NCBI GenBank assembly: GCA_965216365.1
Contig: CBDCFT010000047.1
Location: 1-64,000 of the forward strand
Reading direction: 5' to 3'
DNA from: CBDCFT01 sp965216365
GTDB taxonomy: Bacteria > Pseudomonadota > Gammaproteobacteria > Arenicellales > CBDCFT01
DNA: 64,000 nt
The position numbers and the translations under genes are program-made. Position 1 is the first letter of the stretch; every line of letters starts with the position of its first letter. Below the pieces are notes generated by a model. That model searched no databases. It was not told the DNA's origin and saw nothing but the letters and a program-made list of their open reading frames with translations. Below are positions 8,785-16,488 of the stretch, one piece after another.

Positions 8785-9735
8785 TCAGGTCATATTTTCG
8801 TTCCAATATGTTCCATTTTTGACCATCGCATTGAGGATGGTCAGTTGTTTACGCATGCAAGCGACGATGGCGACTTTCTTCGGTTTTCCTGCGGCGACGA
8901 GTCGTTGATACATGGGCTTTAGTGTGGGGTGACACTGAATTGCCGACAACATTGAAACGAATAGCACAGTACGCACTTTATGCCGTCCGCCTCGAATAGT
9001 TCGTTTGCCTTGATGGCGACCACTGTCGCGATTCATTGGAGCGACACCGACAAGAGATGCGATCTGCTTTCGATTGAGATGACCGAGTTCAGGGAGTTCA
9101 CTGAGTAAAGTATAAGCGACGACTTTGCCAACGCCTTTGGCACTGGTGAGTTGATCAACCTGTTTTTGGTACTGTGGTATTTGAGCAATCAGTTTGTCGA
9201 GTTGTGTTTCAATGTTATCGATTTCTTTGGCGATTGAGTTGAGGATATTTCGAATGGGTTTATGAACGGTTTTTGGCATGCGCTGCAAACGGTTCTTTTG
9301 CATGGTACTGATTTCCAGACACTGACAGCGTACTGAGAGTAAATCACTCAATAAGCGCAGTTTCTCTGGTTTTAACTCGGTGATAGCCGGTTTCATGACT
9401 TCACCAAATTGTGCGATGTCTTGTGCATCGAGCTTGTCTGTTTTTGCCATTCTACCGGTGGCCTGGGCGAACTGACGGACCTGAATGGGGTTGCAGACAC
9501 AAATCGGCAACCCTGCCTTATGGGCTGCACAAACGAAGTTCATTTCAAGTCGACCTGTGGCTTCAATTAGGACACGCGTGGGCTGAAACTGTTTTATAAA
9601 GCGGATCGCGGATCGTATCCCTTCGGGGTTATTTTCAAAAGATTGGTAATTCCCTTGAGGACGTACATAGATATCGAGTATGGATTGGCTGGTATCGATA
9701 CCGATATGTGTTTCATTATTATTTGATGGTTTCAT
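8785..9735 (-). CDS. IS110/IS1111-family DEDD transposase
   Basis: 316-residue site-specific recombinase. The N-terminal DEDD_Tnp_IS110 domain shows the catalytic carboxylates: Asp in GIDTSQS (about 14), Glu in LIEATGR (about 58) and the Asp pair in KTDKLDAQD (about 99-105). The C-terminal Transposase_20 domain includes SAKGVGKVVAYTLLSELPE near residue 198 and GVAPMNRDSGRHQGKR near residue 230, with the conserved serine. Length is near normal and no stop interrupts it, so the element may be active. It is the only transposase gene in the window. Confidence 0.93.
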   Translation of the reverse strand: MKPSNNNETHIGIDTSQSILDIYVRPQGNYQSFENNPEGIRSAIRFIKQFQPTRVLIEATGRLEMNFVCAAHKAGLPICVCNPIQVRQFAQATGRMAKTDKLDAQDIAQFGEVMKPAITELKPEKLRLLSDLLSVRCQCLEISTMQKNRLQRMPKTVHKPIRNILNSIAKEIDNIETQLDKLIAQIPQYQKQVDQLTSAKGVGKVVAYTLLSELPELGHLNRKQIASLVGVAPMNRDSGRHQGKRTIRGGRHKVRTVLFVSMLSAIQCHPTLKPMYQRLVAAGKPKKVAIVACMRKQLTILNAMVKNGTYWNENMT

Positions 9736-9952
9736 AGGTTAAGATTCCTCTGCCTTGCTATTCGGGTTCGAGGCCCATATGACTATTCGAGTTGTACCTA
9801 ACGAGTTTTGTACCGCTCACACTTGTTATCGGTCTGAAAGGAACCGCGCATGCATCGAGCTGGTACAAAAAGGCCTTTGATTGCAGTCAAAGGTGGGCCT
9901 CAATTTACCCGTTAACAAAGGAACTGAAAAACAATGTTTAAAGCTCCATTAC
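9736..9952 (-). ncRNA. Candidate bridge-RNA region of the insertion sequence
   Basis: The stretch upstream of the transposase start has no ORF but holds good stem-loops, for example CCTTTGA-ttgcag-TCAAAGG inside a GGCC/GGCC context near 9870. IS110-family elements encode a target-specifying bridge RNA in a non-coding end. By position and structure this is where it would be. I have not identified the guide loops. Confidence 0.3.
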
Positions 9953-10020
9953 AACCATACAAGCGCATGCAGCCGGACCAAATGCCCGCTACGCGGCCAT
10001 TTGGCCAGCTGATGCGGAGC

Positions 10021-10062
10021 GATAAGCGGCGCATCCGTGCGCCACTTATCGTGGAGCTAGCC
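10021..10062. repeat. 42-bp direct repeat, copy 2
   Basis: Exact copy of 7266-7307; identity stops at both edges. It follows the right half of the interrupted attC directly, so its first bases (GATAAGC) may double as the attC core. Its last 13 bases form the start of the left arm of the inverted-repeat element that follows. Confidence 0.8.
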
Positions 10063-10279
10063 TGCGGGCGCAACCATGACAGGCACGTAAGAATTTAACT
10101 GAGATGGAGTCGATGATAGCGGCGCGTGGACACAGTAATATCTGTAGTGAACACTACATCGCTCATGCTACAGACAACTCAACAATGTACGTCTCGCGCC
10201 GCCTATCAAGACGCTCAACCCGACAAACGCCTTTTCTCCCCATCCATGGGGATAAAAGCCGTTGCAGGCTAGCTCCACG
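10050..10279. repeat. 230-bp element bounded by 16-bp perfect inverted repeats
   Basis: CGTGGAGCTAGCCTGC at 10050-10065 is perfectly repeated in inverted form at 10264-10279. A nested inverted pair (GATAGCGGCGCG near 10117 and CGCGCC..CTATC near 10195) lies within. I see no ORF. A small CCCCATCCATGGGG palindrome is near 10239. It could be a gene-less cassette, a promoter cassette or a MITE-like unit. The right arm abuts the GTTAGCCC core that starts the next cassette. Confidence 0.6.
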
Positions 10280-10301
10280 TTAGCCCTACATAGCCGGTCT
10301 T

Positions 10302-11669
10302 ATGCAGATTAATGAAATCGACAAAAAGAGATTTAATGCATTTGTTCATCAATTACGTAGTCCAGGCGCTGCTTACGTTAGTGAAGAACAGTCTTGGTGG
10401 GCCACCCCTGATGAATCAGTAATAGGTGTCGTAATTAGAGACACAGTTGACAATGATTTCCTAGGCATCGCACTAGGACGAGATGAAGTTGGTCAATTTC
10501 GGGCTTTCGATATAAGCAAGTCATTTGAAACCATTGATGAAGCTGTAAAGTGGTTGCACGGAGCTATGAAATGGCATGCACGTGACGGCGAAACTACATT
10601 CCCTCAGGGGGATACAGGGAAGGTTATAGACTTTTTCAAACAGGTAGTGCCTGATGACAAACTGCACCCATATTTTGCAATTCTAAAAGATAGTGAGTCT
10701 CATCTACCTGCCAGAGAAATAATCAATCTAATGGCGCCTCACTTTAAAGATATAGATGGTAACTTTGTCGAGCAGTTTCAGTCTACTGGCTTCGATGCAC
10801 GTATATGGGAATTGTATTTACATGCCTATTTAGTAGAAGAGGAACTGTTTTTTAACAGAGAGCACAGCGCCCCCGATTTTGTCGTCGAGAAATATGGTCA
10901 CAAAGTAGGTATAGAGGCGGTGATTGTAGGACGTAAATCAAATAATCCTGCGCGTTACTTCAAGCCGAACCCATCGGAATTACCGAATGTTAATGTCCGT
11001 AAAGAGCTTGATAATGCAATGCCAATTCGGTTCGGAAGTCCGCTTTATACGAAACTCCAAAAACAATATTGGGAATTACCTCAGATAAAGGGGTGCCCGC
11101 TTATATTTGCAATAGCAGATTTCCATGATGATCAGTCTATGACGTGGAGCAGCACTGCGCTAATAAATTACTTGTATGGTGTGAGGCATGATCATCATTA
11201 TGACGAAAAGGGAAAGCTTGTAATTGATCCTATCCAAATTGATAAGCACAAGGTTGGTGATAAAGAAATTCTATCTGGATTCTTCTTTCAGCCAGAAACA
11301 GAGAATGTAAGCGCAGTCATGTTCTCTGCTAGCGGTACTATTTCAAAATTTAACAGAATGGGTAGGCAAGCCGGTTTCAAGCACCCAGATGTTCAAATGT
11401 TTCGGCTTGGCAGCCATCACGATCATGATAAAGATGCTAGTCTGCATAAAATGTTTAGATATGAAGTAGATGAAGCGTGCACAGAGACGTGGGCTGAGGG
11501 CATGTCTATATTTCATAATCCAAATGCCAAGCATCCGGTGCCGGAGGAGCTCTTCCCCGCCGCCGCGCACCATCGGTTTGAGAATGATCAAGTTATTAGC
11601 CTTCTACCTGAGTTTTATCCGTATTCATCCATGACGTGGAATATGAAGATTGACAGAAGCAAGGGCTAA
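10302..11669 (+). CDS. Unidentified 455-residue cassette protein, possible nuclease-like domain
   Basis: Large cassette gene lying between core GTTAGCCC (10279) and complementary GGGCTAAC (11663). The protein begins MQINEIDKKRFNAFVHQL and has no signal peptide or membrane segment. The N-terminal part (about 1-110) contains a WWATPDESVIGVVIRDT stretch. Around residue 195 the segment APDFVVEKYGHKVGIEAV has the Asp-n-Glu layout of restriction-endonuclease-like folds, although the lysine is not obvious. The C-terminal third is His/Asp-rich (GSHHDHDKD). I do not recognise the family. Given that cassettes often carry phage-defence genes, a defence role is possible but unproven. Confidence 0.65.
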   Translation: MQINEIDKKRFNAFVHQLRSPGAAYVSEEQSWWATPDESVIGVVIRDTVDNDFLGIALGRDEVGQFRAFDISKSFETIDEAVKWLHGAMKWHARDGETTFPQGDTGKVIDFFKQVVPDDKLHPYFAILKDSESHLPAREIINLMAPHFKDIDGNFVEQFQSTGFDARIWELYLHAYLVEEELFFNREHSAPDFVVEKYGHKVGIEAVIVGRKSNNPARYFKPNPSELPNVNVRKELDNAMPIRFGSPLYTKLQKQYWELPQIKGCPLIFAIADFHDDQSMTWSSTALINYLYGVRHDHHYDEKGKLVIDPIQIDKHKVGDKEILSGFFFQPETENVSAVMFSASGTISKFNRMGRQAGFKHPDVQMFRLGSHHDHDKDASLHKMFRYEVDEACTETWAEGMSIFHNPNAKHPVPEELFPAAAHHRFENDQVISLLPEFYPYSSMTWNMKIDRSKG

Positions 11670-11735
11670 CAAGGCGCTCGTTCGGACGCAAACTACGCTG
11701 CGCTTCGTTTGCGCCGCACAGCTTGGTCGTTAGAG
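11664..11735 (+). other. attC recombination site 3
   Basis: Starts GGCTAAC at the stop codon of the preceding cassette gene and ends GTTAGAG at 11729. A hairpin pairs GCAAAC with GTTTGC around TACGCTGCGCTTC, and GGCGCT/AGC-type arms lie outside. The first 15 bases (GGCTAACAAGGCGCT) equal those of attC site 1, so the two sites belong to the same family. Confidence 0.72.
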
Positions 11736-11744
11736 GGCACCAGC

Positions 11745-12128
11745 TTGAAATCAGTATTTAGATTGGCAATAGGCTCCTGCAGTTGCAAAGAGAATCAGCC
11801 AGACCTGGTTCGTCGCGAAGCTTGCAAGACACTAGCTGAAATGTTGGCAAATCTGCACGAGTGGGAGCCCGAGCCATTAGTAGCACTGCCGCCATTTCAG
11901 TCAGAGGAACAATCTATCGAAGGCTATCGAGTTCGATTTGAGACGATTCGTGAAGAAATTGGCGAGGCCGAGACAGCTTTTGTGGTGCGAGCATTCATTC
12001 ATACTTGGCGCTGGCCAACATGGCTTTCTTTGAGTGGCGTTGGTCATATGCTTGCAGAAGGATTTGTGCTACTTAGCGATGGTAGTCGAGAGGCCGCACC
12101 TGATGAGGTCATGTGGAGCTTTCGGTGA
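11745..12128 (+). CDS. Small unidentified cassette protein
   Basis: About 127 residues from a TTG start, reading MKSVFRLAIGSCSCKENQ and ending DEVMWSFR. A longer in-frame start at 11709 would lie inside the attC, so I prefer the TTG inside the cassette. The cassette opens with GTTAGAG at 11729 and closes with the exact complement CTCTAAC at 12130, two bases after the stop. The family is unknown. The C-terminal half is tryptophan-rich (HTWRWPTWLSLSG). Confidence 0.55.
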   Translation: MKSVFRLAIGSCSCKENQPDLVRREACKTLAEMLANLHEWEPEPLVALPPFQSEEQSIEGYRVRFETIREEIGEAETAFVVRAFIHTWRWPTWLSLSGVGHMLAEGFVLLSDGSREAAPDEVMWSFR

Positions 12129-12129
12129 C

Positions 12130-12169
12130 CTCTAACCAGTGCAAGCGTCCATTGTTGCAGGCGTTATGC
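12130..12169 (+). other. Short attC-like site 4
   Basis: CTCTAAC and GTTATGC cores 40 bases apart, with TGCAA/TTGCA pairing between. It is shorter than ordinary attC sites (about 57 bases or more), so it may be deleted or only a remnant. Its left core exactly complements the start of the upstream cassette. Confidence 0.45.
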
Positions 12170-12180
12170 GACTGCTTAAG

Positions 12181-12519
12181 ATGACTAAGCCATTGGACCT
12201 AGCTGAAAGTTACATGGAGTCATTTTTTGGCCAGGAGCCACTAGAAAATATGAGTACGCTTTTTGCAGATGATTTAGTATTTGAGGGTCCATTTTACAAA
12301 TCTTCCACAGCAATAGAATATATAGATCGCTTAAGGGAGGATCCACCAACGGATGTTCACTATGTTATGGAGAAGATTTACGAAGACGAAAATTCAGTAT
12401 GTTTGATCTATTTATTTTCGAAGCCGGGGGTACAAACAAGGATGGCGCAAACATTCGAGATGGCAGATGGAAAAATATGCAAAATTAAACTCGTGTTTGA
12501 TACGAATGCATTCACATGA
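12181..12519 (+). CDS. SnoaL/NTF2-like small protein
   Basis: 112 residues from ATG; an alternative ATG is 15 bases upstream. The pattern MTKPLDLAESYMESFFG, then FADDLVFEGPFYKSSTAIEYI, then a C-terminal beta run ending MADGKICKIKLVFDTNAF, is typical of the SnoaL-like NTF2 fold. That fold serves small isomerases, hydrolases and binding proteins, so no reaction can be assigned. It follows a GTTATGC core, so it is probably the last cassette. No complementary GCATAAC is found after it; the closing attC seems lost. Confidence 0.6.
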   Translation: MTKPLDLAESYMESFFGQEPLENMSTLFADDLVFEGPFYKSSTAIEYIDRLREDPPTDVHYVMEKIYEDENSVCLIYLFSKPGVQTRMAQTFEMADGKICKIKLVFDTNAFT

Positions 12520-12669
12520 CAAAACGCCACAGACCGTCTGCCGCACCTTTAGTCGACGATCTATTGTAGAAATTTCGGTGTTTCTGTCACTAAACTTCGA
12601 GAGTGGTTTCTCAAGTTACACCGGCTCATACTAATCCTAATTGATGAACATATGCACAAAGTCGAATAA

Positions 12670-13227
12670 ATGAAAATTTCGTGTGATTGTGGATATTTCA
12701 AAGCAGAATTGGCTTCGTTTCCAAAAAACACACCGGGTCGCCTAGTTTGTTACTGCAGAGACTGCCAAGCTTATGTCAAAAAAATCAGCCGCGCGGACAT
12801 TCTAGACGGTTTTGGAGGAACAGAAGTGGTCCCAGCCTATCCAAGAGAAATCAAGATACTTCATGGCCAGGAAAACCTCAAATGTTATCGTCTTACTGAA
12901 CACGGTACATATCGATGGGCCACATCCTGTTGCAACTCGCCCATTTTAAACACTAAACCTGGTTTTCCGTGGGCTGGAATTTCCCATACAGCCTACAAAA
13001 GTTTCGATCCCAATTCTCTTGAAGTTCTTGGCGAAGTAAAAAGCAGGATTTACGGAAGGGACGCCTCTGCGGATGTTCCTTTTAAAATATCTAACAAAAT
13101 TTCATTTGGAGATATGCTGGTTGTGCTGCCGTTCATACTAAAGGGGAAGATTCTGAAAATGAGTCAAAAATCTCCCTTTTTCGAAAATGACAACTCGACA
13201 CCAATATATGAACCAGAAATATTGTAA
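12670..13227 (+). CDS. GFA/DUF6151-like zinc-binding protein
   Basis: 185 residues resembling the DUF6151 branch of the Mss4-like/GFA fold (glutathione-dependent formaldehyde-activating enzyme type). The zinc ligand pattern is visible: CDCG near residue 5, CYCRDCQAY near 28 and CCNSPI near 83. A weak A/T-rich leader precedes the ATG. The name GFA suggests formaldehyde, which would fit this window, but this subfamily is poorly characterised and I do not infer that activity. The gene ends just before a long palindromic repeat that could act as its terminator. Confidence 0.6.
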   Translation: MKISCDCGYFKAELASFPKNTPGRLVCYCRDCQAYVKKISRADILDGFGGTEVVPAYPREIKILHGQENLKCYRLTEHGTYRWATSCCNSPILNTKPGFPWAGISHTAYKSFDPNSLEVLGEVKSRIYGRDASADVPFKISNKISFGDMLVVLPFILKGKILKMSQKSPFFENDNSTPIYEPEIL

Positions 13228-13241
13228 GAGAAATTAGACCT

Positions 13242-13277
13242 CGGAGAGCGCAATAGTGAAACGTATTGCGCTCTCCG
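13242..13277. repeat. REP-like palindrome with perfect 14-bp arms
   Basis: CGGAGAGCGCAATA and its exact inverse around GTGAAACG. It belongs with the similar unit at 14195 (both preceded by GACCT) and resembles intergenic palindromes common in gammaproteobacteria. It may also stop transcription of the upstream gene. Confidence 0.7.
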
Positions 13278-13287
13278 GTGGCTGAGC

Positions 13288-14169
13288 ATGAATTTATTTC
13301 GACACACATTGCGGTCGTCAAATCTTGATGTTCTTGTTTCGTTCTATAACGATATGCTCGGCATGAATGTGCTTGCCCAACCATCTATTCGAGGTGAAAA
13401 CGTGCATGCGTTGCTCGGCTACCACAATCACCCTGCAGCCGGGACCTGCATTGAACTGCAATCATGCGACATCACTGATCAACACAAGCACTATCACCAT
13501 AAGACCCACGATATTTACTGGAAAATTGGTATAACGTTACCTGATGTTGATAGCGCGGTATCCGTCCTGCGCAGAAAAGGTGTTTCCGTATCCGATCCCC
13601 AGCAGTTTCTTGACATTGGTTATCTCTGTCATCTGCAAGACCCTGCCGGGTTTCAAATCGAGTTATTGCAACATGAATTTCATTCTGTTAGTGCTCCCAA
13701 AACACCGATTCCCGATCATCCATTAGGCCAGTGCGCTACACTTGGACAAATCACTTTACGTGTGATTGACATAAATGAGTCGCTGCTCTTTTATCGCGAC
13801 ATAATTGGCATGCGTCTGCTTTCGATTCAACCCGTGACGCCGTACGGCTTCACACTTTACTTCCTTGCACACACTGATGAAACACCGCCTAATGCAGATA
13901 TTGAATCTGTCGCCAATCGTGAATGGCTGTGGCAACGCCCCTACACCACGATAGAGCTGCAACATGTGTGGGGTTACGATAAAAACCATATCCTAAAACT
14001 ACCAGTGAATGGCTATCCAGGTTTCGGAGGACTGACGTTTGTGACGTCCGATATACAAACCACTAAGTCAATTCTATCGGATAAAAATTATCCTGTTGAA
14101 TCTACCAACGACAACTCTGGAATAATTACGTTTGACCCTCAGGGGGTTCGTATCAGCATTCTGGGTTGA
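13288..14169 (+). CDS. Two-domain glyoxalase/VOC-family protein
   Basis: 293 residues with two tandem vicinal-oxygen-chelate modules. The first starts NLFRHTLRSSNLDVLVSFYNDMLGM (1-130), with LQDPAGFQIELLQHEF at its end. The second starts GQITLRVIDINESLLFYRDIIGM (about 150) and ends FDPQGVRISILG. Metal-ligand residues His6, Glu in IELLQ, and the C-terminal positions look partly conserved. VOC enzymes include glyoxalases, extradiol dioxygenases and resistance proteins, so the substrate is open. It lies between two related palindromic repeats. Confidence 0.75.
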   Translation: MNLFRHTLRSSNLDVLVSFYNDMLGMNVLAQPSIRGENVHALLGYHNHPAAGTCIELQSCDITDQHKHYHHKTHDIYWKIGITLPDVDSAVSVLRRKGVSVSDPQQFLDIGYLCHLQDPAGFQIELLQHEFHSVSAPKTPIPDHPLGQCATLGQITLRVIDINESLLFYRDIIGMRLLSIQPVTPYGFTLYFLAHTDETPPNADIESVANREWLWQRPYTTIELQHVWGYDKNHILKLPVNGYPGFGGLTFVTSDIQTTKSILSDKNYPVESTNDNSGIITFDPQGVRISILG

Positions 14170-14194
14170 ATCCGTCTTTTACTCCGCAGACCTC

Positions 14195-14227
14195 GGAGGG
14201 CGCAAAGTGAATCATATTACGCCCTCC
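14195..14227. repeat. REP-like palindrome, second copy
   Basis: GGAGGGCG ... CGCCCTCC arms (8 bp) around a 17-base interior, preceded by GACCTC as at 13237. A diverged copy of the repeat that lies in front of the VOC gene. The two bracket that gene. Confidence 0.6.
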
Positions 14228-14397
14228 TGGACCTAAACGATTAAAACATCGGGTACAGAAAACGCGGGATTCATTATCCTGGTGGTCGTAGGATACGGTG
14301 AGTTATAAACCCATCAATCGGGTTATTCAAGATCACCGGGCACATCGAAAAATAAAAGGTTATATTCGACAACAATGATCCACACCAACATAAATTA

Positions 14398-14568
14398 ACG
14401 AGTACAGGCATACTCCTGTCGCTCATTCTAATTGGGCTTTTAGTCGGCTTGCTTATTGGTGCTATCGGCATCGGCGGCATGTTGCTCGTGCCTTCGCTGG
14501 CTTACATCGGCGACATACCTGTCCACACCGCTATTCCTGCCTGCATGTTGAGCTATATCGCCACATAA
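14398..14568 (+). pseudogene. Truncated TauE/SafE N-terminal fragment
   Basis: Translates as GILLSLILIGLLVGLLIG and on to HTAIPACMLSYIAT before a stop. It is nearly identical over about 54 residues to the N-terminus of the TauE-family gene at 19449. The initiation codon is ACG instead of ATG and the remaining 200 residues are missing. It is therefore a dead partial copy, left by duplication or by rearrangement at the border of the sulfonate region. The rest of 14228-14814 shows no gene. Confidence 0.85.
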
Positions 14569-14814
14569 TACAAATGAGATAAATACAGTATCCCGCGATG
14601 TTTTATAAATTCATTTTACTTTGCTTCGTTCGATTCAGCTGCTAAGTGAGGATGGATCGACATCCTGCAATACTCAGATTGAATTTCGATCTGTTGTTCT
14701 GGGTTTCGAATTAATCCGTGTTCACCTTACACAAATAACGTTGTGCAACATCTAGACAGTTGAGTGAGATTTCAGTAAAAAGGCCTTTAATCTACAACTT
14801 CTCCAATACTCATC

Positions 14815-15342
14815 ATGTTCAACACGATTCTGATCCCTACCGACGGCTCGACCCACTCAGGACGGGCTATGGAGATAGCGAGCGAGATGGCGCAGAAGTT
14901 TAGTGCAAAATTGATTGTGCTTCATGTGTTGGCGCCAGCACGAGTGACCCAGACCCAAATAGCCGGCACCGAATACGTGGCACAGTCAACCCAAACGGCG
15001 GCGAGTGCCACGGAACTCCAAGGCCGCTTAGAAGCGGCTGATCGCAGCCGTGGAGTCGCTGCCGAGCAATCTCGGCAAGTACGCCACGCAGCTGGCTCAG
15101 AAATTGTCTTGCATGCCGAACAAATCGCCAAAGGCAAAAATGTGCAAAATATTATCGGCAAGGTGCACGAAGGCGATCCCGTCAAAGAGATACTGCGCGA
15201 GGCCGACCACGAAGCGGTTGACCTTATTGTCATGGGCACCCGAGGACTTTCCGATTTGAAGGGCTTATTACTGGGTAGTGTGTCACACAAAGTCTGTCAA
15301 CTAGCCGATTGCCCCTGTGTCATCGCCAAAGCGGACGATTAA
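14815..15342 (+). CDS. Universal stress protein (UspA family)
   Basis: 175 residues. The N-terminus MFNTILIPTDGSTHSGRAM carries the conserved Asp of the nucleotide-binding fold. The C-terminal motif VMGTRGLSDLKGLLLGSVSHKV matches the G-2X-G-9X-G-S/T ATP-binding signature. A stretch rich in Ala, Thr and Gln (about 55-90) is an insertion relative to the shortest Usp proteins. It stands alone, between the dead TauE fragment and the convergent LysR gene. Its role under stress is known only at family level. Confidence 0.9.
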   Translation: MFNTILIPTDGSTHSGRAMEIASEMAQKFSAKLIVLHVLAPARVTQTQIAGTEYVAQSTQTAASATELQGRLEAADRSRGVAAEQSRQVRHAAGSEIVLHAEQIAKGKNVQNIIGKVHEGDPVKEILREADHEAVDLIVMGTRGLSDLKGLLLGSVSHKVCQLADCPCVIAKADD

Positions 15343-15495
15343 ACCTCATGTATGGATTACGCAAGAATCAGACTGCATTTATCCGGATTTCGTAACACTT
15401 CATGCACAACACATTTTGTCCGTTCCTGGCCGCCCATCCATTGTACTCAAACAAAGCTGAAATTAGCTCTTTGAACCGATTCGTATCAATGTAGT

Positions 15496-16395
15496 TTAAG
15501 ACCGGCGTTCCTCAAATAGATTTTTGGTGACAGCTTCTTCCATCAGTTCGACTACGGCTTTAGCCATGGGCAACATGGGGTTACCTTTGACCCACATTAA
15601 GCCAAGTTTTTGACTCACCGTTGGCTCTTCCAGCAAGCGTTCTCTTGTTCCCGGCAACTGGGTGAATCTTTTCGGCACGATAGTCGCGAGATCTCCGGCC
15701 ATGACGTGAAAAGCGAGTTGAAAAATGGAATTCGATTCGAGTTTAGGGGTTGGTTCACAATCGACGCTTTGAAACGTTTCATCCATTAGCTGACGTTCAC
15801 GCATGAACGGTGACAACAAACATAGCGGTAATTCGGAAGCTTCTTTCCAGGTCGCGATGGGTTTATCCACCAACCAATCATTGTCCGGCAACAATAAATG
15901 AAACGGCTCTTCGTACAACGGCAAACTCACAATCCTATCTGGTAAGGCTTGATCAAGATAACTGATACCGACATCAAGTTCAAAATTTATCAAACCGAGT
16001 ATCAATTTATCTTCCCCCAGAAATTGAATATCTAGCTGTACGCCAGGATAGCGTTCGTGGAAAAGGTGACTCATTAGCGGTAACAACGGCGAACTCATAG
16101 GCATCGCACCAATACGCAAGCGGCCATGTAAATTTTCGTGCATGATAGCCAACTCTTCTAGCATTGCCGATCGATCCGCTAACAGACGTTTCGACCACTG
16201 AATGACGCGCTTGCCCTCTTCTGTAAAACCCTGAAACTTTTGATGTCGAAGGATAATAGGAATACCGAGTTCTTCTTCCAGATGCTTGATTGCGCTGGAG
16301 AGACTAGGTTGCGAAACATTGCAGCGTTCCGCCGCGCGACCGAAATGACCTTCTTGCTCAAGCGCTACCAGATATTGAAACTGCCGTAAAAACAT
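15496..16395 (-). CDS. LysR-family transcriptional regulator
   Basis: 299 residues. The N-terminal winged helix MFLRQFQYLVALEQEGHFGRAAERCNVSQPSLSSAIKHLEEELG is classic LysR, followed by an effector-binding domain (about 90-295). It is the nearest regulator to the sulfite dehydrogenase and TauE genes and may control the sulfonate/sulfite island. A palindrome with LysR-like T-N-A geometry lies in the divergent sor/tauE promoter region. The effector is unknown; sulfite, sulfate or a sulfonate would be natural candidates. It is divergent from the membrane protein gene at 16489. Confidence 0.9.
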   Translation of the reverse strand: MFLRQFQYLVALEQEGHFGRAAERCNVSQPSLSSAIKHLEEELGIPIILRHQKFQGFTEEGKRVIQWSKRLLADRSAMLEELAIMHENLHGRLRIGAMPMSSPLLPLMSHLFHERYPGVQLDIQFLGEDKLILGLINFELDVGISYLDQALPDRIVSLPLYEEPFHLLLPDNDWLVDKPIATWKEASELPLCLLSPFMRERQLMDETFQSVDCEPTPKLESNSIFQLAFHVMAGDLATIVPKRFTQLPGTRERLLEEPTVSQKLGLMWVKGNPMLPMAKAVVELMEEAVTKNLFEERRS

Positions 16396-16488
16396 GTTTT
16401 TGCGTTAGTGTATTTAACGATCATGATAGCCTTAACACGGCAACAACAACAATAAGAATTTAGTTGAAGCATTTATAACATTTCCATC

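Larger units (their letters stand above)
8761..9964 (-). mobile_element. IS110-family (IS1111-type) insertion sequence in an attC
   Basis: About 1.2 kb with a single DEDD transposase gene on the minus strand. Matching subterminal inverted repeats TATGGTT are at 8765-8771 and 9953-9959 (as AACCATA), a few bases inside the ends, as in the IS1111 group. There is no clear target duplication; CAAG occurs at both junctions. The element sits inside an attC site, the known preference of the IS1111-attC subgroup. One end beyond the gene is only about 24 bases, while the other is about 220 bases of non-coding sequence. Exact ends are estimates. Confidence 0.75.
8751..10027 (+). other. attC site 2, interrupted by an insertion sequence
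   Basis: The left part GCCTAACAAG (8751-8760) and the right part from 9961 onward form one attC if the intervening 1.2 kb is removed at the CAAG shared by both junctions. The restored sequence begins GCCTAACAAGCGCATGCAG. It has a CCAAATG/CATTTGG inner stem (9977-9983 and 9998-10004) and ends AGCGATAAGC, a one-base variant of a GTTRRRY core. Confidence 0.65.

Noticed and set aside
8785..9735. Transposase as part of the cassette content
   Set aside because: The gene lies on the opposite strand, has IS1111-type ends and interrupts an attC, so it is a later insertion and not a cassette.
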